Assembly: GCF_019656055.1 (NCBI RefSeq)
Contig: NZ_BPKY01000001.1
Coordinates: 1-64,000, forward strand
Reading direction: 5' to 3'
DNA from: Leuconostoc miyukkimchii
Lineage (GTDB): Bacteria; Bacillota; Bacilli; Lactobacillales; Lactobacillaceae
Length of the DNA stretch: 64,000 nucleotides
Shown: positions 60,385-64,000 of the stretch, one piece after another
Layout of the letters: every line of letters starts with the position of its first letter
Position numbering within the stretch: position 1 is the first letter of the stretch
Position numbers and translations under genes: made by a program
The notes under the pieces: generated by a model
What the model saw: only the letters and a program-made list of their open reading frames with translations
The model's database searches: none
Told to the model about the DNA's origin: nothing

Positions 60385-62478
60385 ATGGTCATAATAGAAT
60401 TAATTGTTATATTAATTGTGTCAGTTACAATATCAAACGTCATTTCACATTTTATTCCTGATGTACCAATCAGCTTATTCCAAATTGCTATTGGACTTGT
60501 ATTATCATTAATATTTGGTGTTTTTATTCAAGTTGATTCACACTGGTTTATGTTATTATTTGTAGCGCCATTGTTATATAATGATGCTTGGCGATTTCCA
60601 AAACATGAACTTTGGGAATTGCGAGGACCTATTTTAGGCAACGCAATTGTACTCGTTTTACTGACAACATTGGTTGGTGGTTTTTTTATACACTTATTGA
60701 TGCCACAGTTTCCAAAATCTGTCGCTTTGGCTTTGGCAGCCGTTGTTTCACCAACAGACCCTGTTGCAGTCCAAGCCATTGCTAGGCGTGTTAAACTACC
60801 AAGTAACGTGTTACATATTGTTTCAGGTGAAAGCCTTATAAATGATGCGAGCGGTCTTGTAAGTTTTAATACAGCGATTAAAGCGACTGTTGCTGGTACT
60901 TTTTTACTTAGTGGGGCGATAGGTAATTTTTTTTGGATGACAGTTGTTGGACTAACCGTTGGATTAGTATTGGGAACACTTTTAAATTGGTTAAATGATG
61001 TATTTGATCGTGTGGGCCTAAATGATGTTGTATTTCATACAGTAACAACATTGTTAGCGCCATTTCTGATTTATTGGGCTGCAGAAGATCTGCTACACTC
61101 TTCAGGTGTTATTGCAGTTGTTGCAGGGGCTATTTTAACAAAAGTATTAAGTGACCAACATGTTGATGCGCGTAGTCCAGAGGTTGCAGTAACAGCTGTT
61201 AGAACATGGGAAATATTTGTATATTTACTCAATGGTGTTATTTTTGTGTTACTAGGTATCGAATTACCACCAGCTGTTTCTGCAGTAGTTCAAAGTACAC
61301 AAATGCATACAGGACGAGCCATTTTTTATGGTATTGTTGTTTGGTTCATTGTTTTCATTATTAGAGTAATTTGGGCATATGGTAATCAAAGCATTTTATA
61401 TGTTAAAAATAGGGACATCAAGCCATCGTTCAAAACAGCTGTGACATCTGGATTAACAGGCGTACGAGGGGCTGTTACAATGGCGGCTGTTATGACTGTG
61501 CCGACAGTTATTAGTGATGGTTCAGCTTTCCCACAAAGGGATCTATTAGTCTTTATAGCTGCTGTAGTTGTGATTGTTAGTTTGCTTGTGGCAACAATAA
61601 TGCTACCAATTGTGACTAAAGAACGTTCAGCTCATGATTTTACGCAACCAGAAATGTCAGATTCGGAAGTGACAACAAATGAAACAAGCAAACCGGAAAT
61701 GACTGAATCACAGGCGCGTATATTTGCTATTCAAGTCGGTATTCAAACCTTGCGTGAACAGCAACGAGAAGAGAATCGTGCAATTATTTATGAGCTAATT
61801 ACTCGTAAACAAAGAACAATTGTACGCATTAAGCGTCAATTGATCGGTGATAAAACTGGATATAAAAGTGTGGATGATTCAGAGTTACGACTAATTGCAC
61901 TGAAAGCACAGCGTGATCGATTGCAACAGTTGCTTGTTAATGAAGATATTTCACCACTAACATTCTCATCACAATCTAGACGTTTAGAACGATTAGAAAA
62001 TTTGATAAATGCGGACAAGTACTATCATTTTTCTTCACAATGGTTATGGGTGCTTATCCGACGAGGTTTCCGTAGTGTACGTGTATGGCTTTCTGATGAA
62101 ACGAGTGAAAAGATAAGAAATGAAACTTCATTAGCTGTGCGCGAAACATCCAAGTCAGCAATTAAAGCATTATCTGTTCATATGGAGCAGCATAACGGGG
62201 ATACGGTCACAAATCGTGTAGAACGTCAACATGCTTATAATTTGATTGTTAGCTATCGCTATCGTATTGAAAACGAAAAGCATGAGGATACGCAACAGCA
62301 ACGTGAAATAGATGACAAATTGCGCATGGACTTAGAGTTAAAAGCATTAAATGCGCAACGTGAGACGATTCAAAATCTATACGAACAAGGCAGAATTACC
62401 CGACAAGCAGGTATTAATATTAGGCAGTTTATTAATTTTTCTGAAACGTCTGCGCTGGCTGGAAAAGATGAATCGTGA
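60385..62478 (+). CDS. Na+/H+ antiporter (CPA1/NhaP type)
   Basis: 697 residues. About twelve membrane helices occupy residues 1-410. VVSPTDPVAVQAIARR and GESLINDASGLVSFN carry the ion-binding acidic residues of the NhaP/NHE class. LTGVRGAVTMAAVMT follows. The soluble C-terminal 280 residues are long, charged and helical and probably regulate the transporter. It exchanges Na+ or K+ for protons and fits with the c-di-AMP genes that follow in an ion-homeostasis setting. Confidence 0.9.
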   Translation: MVIIELIVILIVSVTISNVISHFIPDVPISLFQIAIGLVLSLIFGVFIQVDSHWFMLLFVAPLLYNDAWRFPKHELWELRGPILGNAIVLVLLTTLVGGFFIHLLMPQFPKSVALALAAVVSPTDPVAVQAIARRVKLPSNVLHIVSGESLINDASGLVSFNTAIKATVAGTFLLSGAIGNFFWMTVVGLTVGLVLGTLLNWLNDVFDRVGLNDVVFHTVTTLLAPFLIYWAAEDLLHSSGVIAVVAGAILTKVLSDQHVDARSPEVAVTAVRTWEIFVYLLNGVIFVLLGIELPPAVSAVVQSTQMHTGRAIFYGIVVWFIVFIIRVIWAYGNQSILYVKNRDIKPSFKTAVTSGLTGVRGAVTMAAVMTVPTVISDGSAFPQRDLLVFIAAVVVIVSLLVATIMLPIVTKERSAHDFTQPEMSDSEVTTNETSKPEMTESQARIFAIQVGIQTLREQQREENRAIIYELITRKQRTIVRIKRQLIGDKTGYKSVDDSELRLIALKAQRDRLQQLLVNEDISPLTFSSQSRRLERLENLINADKYYHFSSQWLWVLIRRGFRSVRVWLSDETSEKIRNETSLAVRETSKSAIKALSVHMEQHNGDTVTNRVERQHAYNLIVSYRYRIENEKHEDTQQQREIDDKLRMDLELKALNAQRETIQNLYEQGRITRQAGINIRQFINFSETSALAGKDES

Positions 62479-62571
62479 TTTTAAAAATCAGTTATTGTAA
62501 TTCGTTACCAACAGAAATAAGAAAATAGTGTGCAACAAGCGCTAGTATTTAAACGACATAAAGGAGAAAAC

Positions 62572-63387
62572 ATGTTATCGTACCTAACAACGAATAATTT
62601 TATGCACGCAGTAGATATCATGATTATTTGGTTTTTACTGTATAAAATTATTCAATTTATGGAAGGCACACGTGCATTACAAATTCTATTTGGCGTTGGC
62701 ACGGTGATTTTAGTCAAAGTCGTTAGCTGGTATCTTGGATTGATGACCTTATCATGGGTAATGGATCAATTGATTACTTGGGCACCTATTGCTTTGGTTG
62801 TTATCTTTCAACAAGAAATTAGGCGTGGGTTGGAAAGTTTGGGACGTCGCTTGACCGTTCGCCGTGCACGAATTGATAATGCGGTCGAACATCAGTTAAT
62901 CAAAAGCTTAGATTCAGCATTACAATATATGTCCAAAAGGCGTATTGGTGCCTTGATTACTATTCAACGTGAAGCCAATTTAGATGAATATATTAAAACG
63001 GGCATTAAGTTAGATGCTAATATTACTGGTCAATTATTAATTAATACCTTTATACCAAACACGCCACTTCATGATGGTGCAGTGATTATAAGTAAAGATC
63101 GTATTGCTGTAGCAGCAGCCTATCTACCACTTTCAGAAAGTACGCGAATTCCAAAGGAGCTCGGAACCAGGCATCGTGCGGCAGTTGGTATTTCTGAGGC
63201 GAGTGATGCCATCACTGTAGTGGTTTCAGAAGAAACTGGCGAAATTTCCATTACGCAAAAAGGTGATTTACTCCGTCATATGGACCAAGAGAGTTATATT
63301 AACTTTTTCGAACGTCAGTTTTTACCTGCTATAGATGGTGCTGTTGGTAAAAATCATTGGTGGCGTAAAGGAGGGCGAATACGATGA
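62572..63387 (+). CDS. cdaA: Diadenylate cyclase CdaA (DacA)
   Basis: 271 residues. Three N-terminal membrane helices (about 10-80) precede the DAC domain with TPLHDGAVII (DGA, about 168) and GTRHRAAVGISE (RHR, about 201), the catalytic motifs that join two ATP into c-di-AMP. Start ATG 62572 has AAAGGAGA upstream; the earlier in-frame codon at 62530 has none. It overlaps the cdaR start by 4 nt. The product is the ligand of BusR. Confidence 0.95.
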   Translation: MLSYLTTNNFMHAVDIMIIWFLLYKIIQFMEGTRALQILFGVGTVILVKVVSWYLGLMTLSWVMDQLITWAPIALVVIFQQEIRRGLESLGRRLTVRRARIDNAVEHQLIKSLDSALQYMSKRRIGALITIQREANLDEYIKTGIKLDANITGQLLINTFIPNTPLHDGAVIISKDRIAVAAAYLPLSESTRIPKELGTRHRAAVGISEASDAITVVVSEETGEISITQKGDLLRHMDQESYINFFERQFLPAIDGAVGKNHWWRKGGRIR

Positions 63388-64000
63388 AAAAAATAGGACA
63401 GTCAAGAATTGTTAATGTTGTCATTGCCTTTGTCATTGCTATTTTGTTATCATCCTATGTCTTAAGTACAAAATCCACAAGCTCTACGACGAACGGTTCA
63501 AATAATTTTTCAACATTGATTCCAGAAAAAAAAGCATCACTTAATGTTGCCTTAAATGTTCAGTTTAACAATGATAAGTATGTTGTTATTGGAGCACCAG
63601 CAACGGTGCAGGTCGATATTCAAGGATCAGGAGCATTGGTTTCTGCAACCCAAAGTCGAAATGATATTCAGGCAACTATAGATTTACGTGGTTTAAAACC
63701 TGGTAAGCGAACCGTTGCTGTGGCATTACGCGGTGTCAACGCATCGCTTACTTCAACAATTAATCCACAAAAAGTAACAGTGACAATTGCCAACAAAACC
63801 TCCAAAACTTTGCCAGTTGACGTGAGTTATTCTAGAGAAAATATTGCACAAGGGTATACAGCCAGTGACCCAACTTCAGACGTCAAACATATTACAATTA
63901 GCGGTCCTCAGACTAACGTTGATGCAGTTAGCACTGTTGTAGCACGTATGGATTTACCAACTGGGGCAAAAGAACCACTCACCCAGTCTGTTAGGCTTGT
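63384..64000 (+). CDS. cdaR: CdaR/YbbR-domain regulator of CdaA (partial)
   Basis: ATG 63384 (RBS GGAGGG) overlaps the cdaA stop and the frame stays open to the right edge. It begins MKKIGQSRIVNVVIAFVIAI with a membrane anchor (about 10-30), followed by extracellular YbbR repeats (LNVALNVQFNNDKYVVIGAP; LPVDVSYSRENIAQGYTAS). In Firmicutes the order cdaA-cdaR-glmM is standard, and CdaR modulates the cyclase from outside the membrane. The 3' part is beyond the window. Confidence 0.92.
   Translation, partial: MKKIGQSRIVNVVIAFVIAILLSSYVLSTKSTSSTTNGSNNFSTLIPEKKASLNVALNVQFNNDKYVVIGAPATVQVDIQGSGALVSATQSRNDIQATIDLRGLKPGKRTVAVALRGVNASLTSTINPQKVTVTIANKTSKTLPVDVSYSRENIAQGYTASDPTSDVKHITISGPQTNVDAVSTVVARMDLPTGAKEPLTQSVRL

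Overview
The window reads as chromosomal DNA of a low-GC lactic acid bacterium. I judge it to be a Leuconostocaceae member, most likely Leuconostoc. That rests on gene content and style (BusR/BusA osmolyte locus, T-box-controlled methionine genes, AT-rich genome, strong Shine-Dalgarno sites, cre-like boxes), not on a database search.

Layout. (1) 0.2-9.6 kb: a cell-surface glycan or teichoic-acid locus on the + strand: ABC exporter TagH/TagG, a 1181-residue GT2 + CDP-glycerol glycerophosphotransferase fusion, a GT-C-like polytopic protein, an acyltransferase-3 protein and a GlfT2-like glycosyltransferase. (2) 9.7-18.0 kb: a methionine locus led by a sigma-A promoter and a T-box leader, with an S-methylmethionine-type permease, homocysteine methyltransferase, a methylenetetrahydrofolate reductase gene broken by one base, a second APC permease, a cyclase-family hydrolase and metE. 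(3) 18.2-22.3 kb: acetyltransferase, thyA, dCMP deaminase, folD, a CHY zinc-finger protein and bioY. (4) 22.4-26.1 kb: BusR facing the glycine-betaine ABC transporter BusAA/BusAB, with a 15-bp inverted operator repeat between them. (5) 26.2-29.8 kb: an XRE regulator, a membrane protein and a NatAB-type ABC exporter, plus small proteins.

(6) 29.9-39.0 kb is an accessory region starting directly at a tRNA-Glu(CUC) gene. It holds integrase arm-site-like repeats, three mutually homologous ArpU/RinA-like small genes, an approximately 0.88-kb module bounded by inverted repeats and carrying a YciI-like gene, a 76-nt array of consecutive hairpins, a GTNAC repeat array, an excisionase-like gene, a PemK/MazF-like protein with a long helical tail, a roughly 0.6-kb direct duplication whose second copy is decaying, an integrase remnant with stops, tiny membrane proteins, and a leader element recurring in front of three genes. 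It looks like the worn remains of one or more phage, plasmid or ICE-like elements.

(7) 39.1-50.0 kb: an operon of LytTR response regulator, AgrC/ComD-type kinase and a voltage-gated K+ channel. It diverges from a cre-controlled carbohydrate block: GH3 beta-glucosidase, GtrA flippase, GT2, and a membrane-anchored GH3 enzyme with permuted domains. A SemiSWEET sugar transporter follows. (8) 50.1-64.0 kb: housekeeping genes: VanW, a YagU-like protein, recG, mutS-mutL, a YehS-like protein, ndk, murB, a Na+/H+ antiporter, diadenylate cyclase cdaA and the start of cdaR, which runs off the right edge. The c-di-AMP synthase here and BusR at 22 kb probably belong to one osmotic control circuit.

No CRISPR array, rRNA or intact insertion sequence was seen. 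Start codons were set from visible ribosome-binding sites where the longest open frame was implausible.
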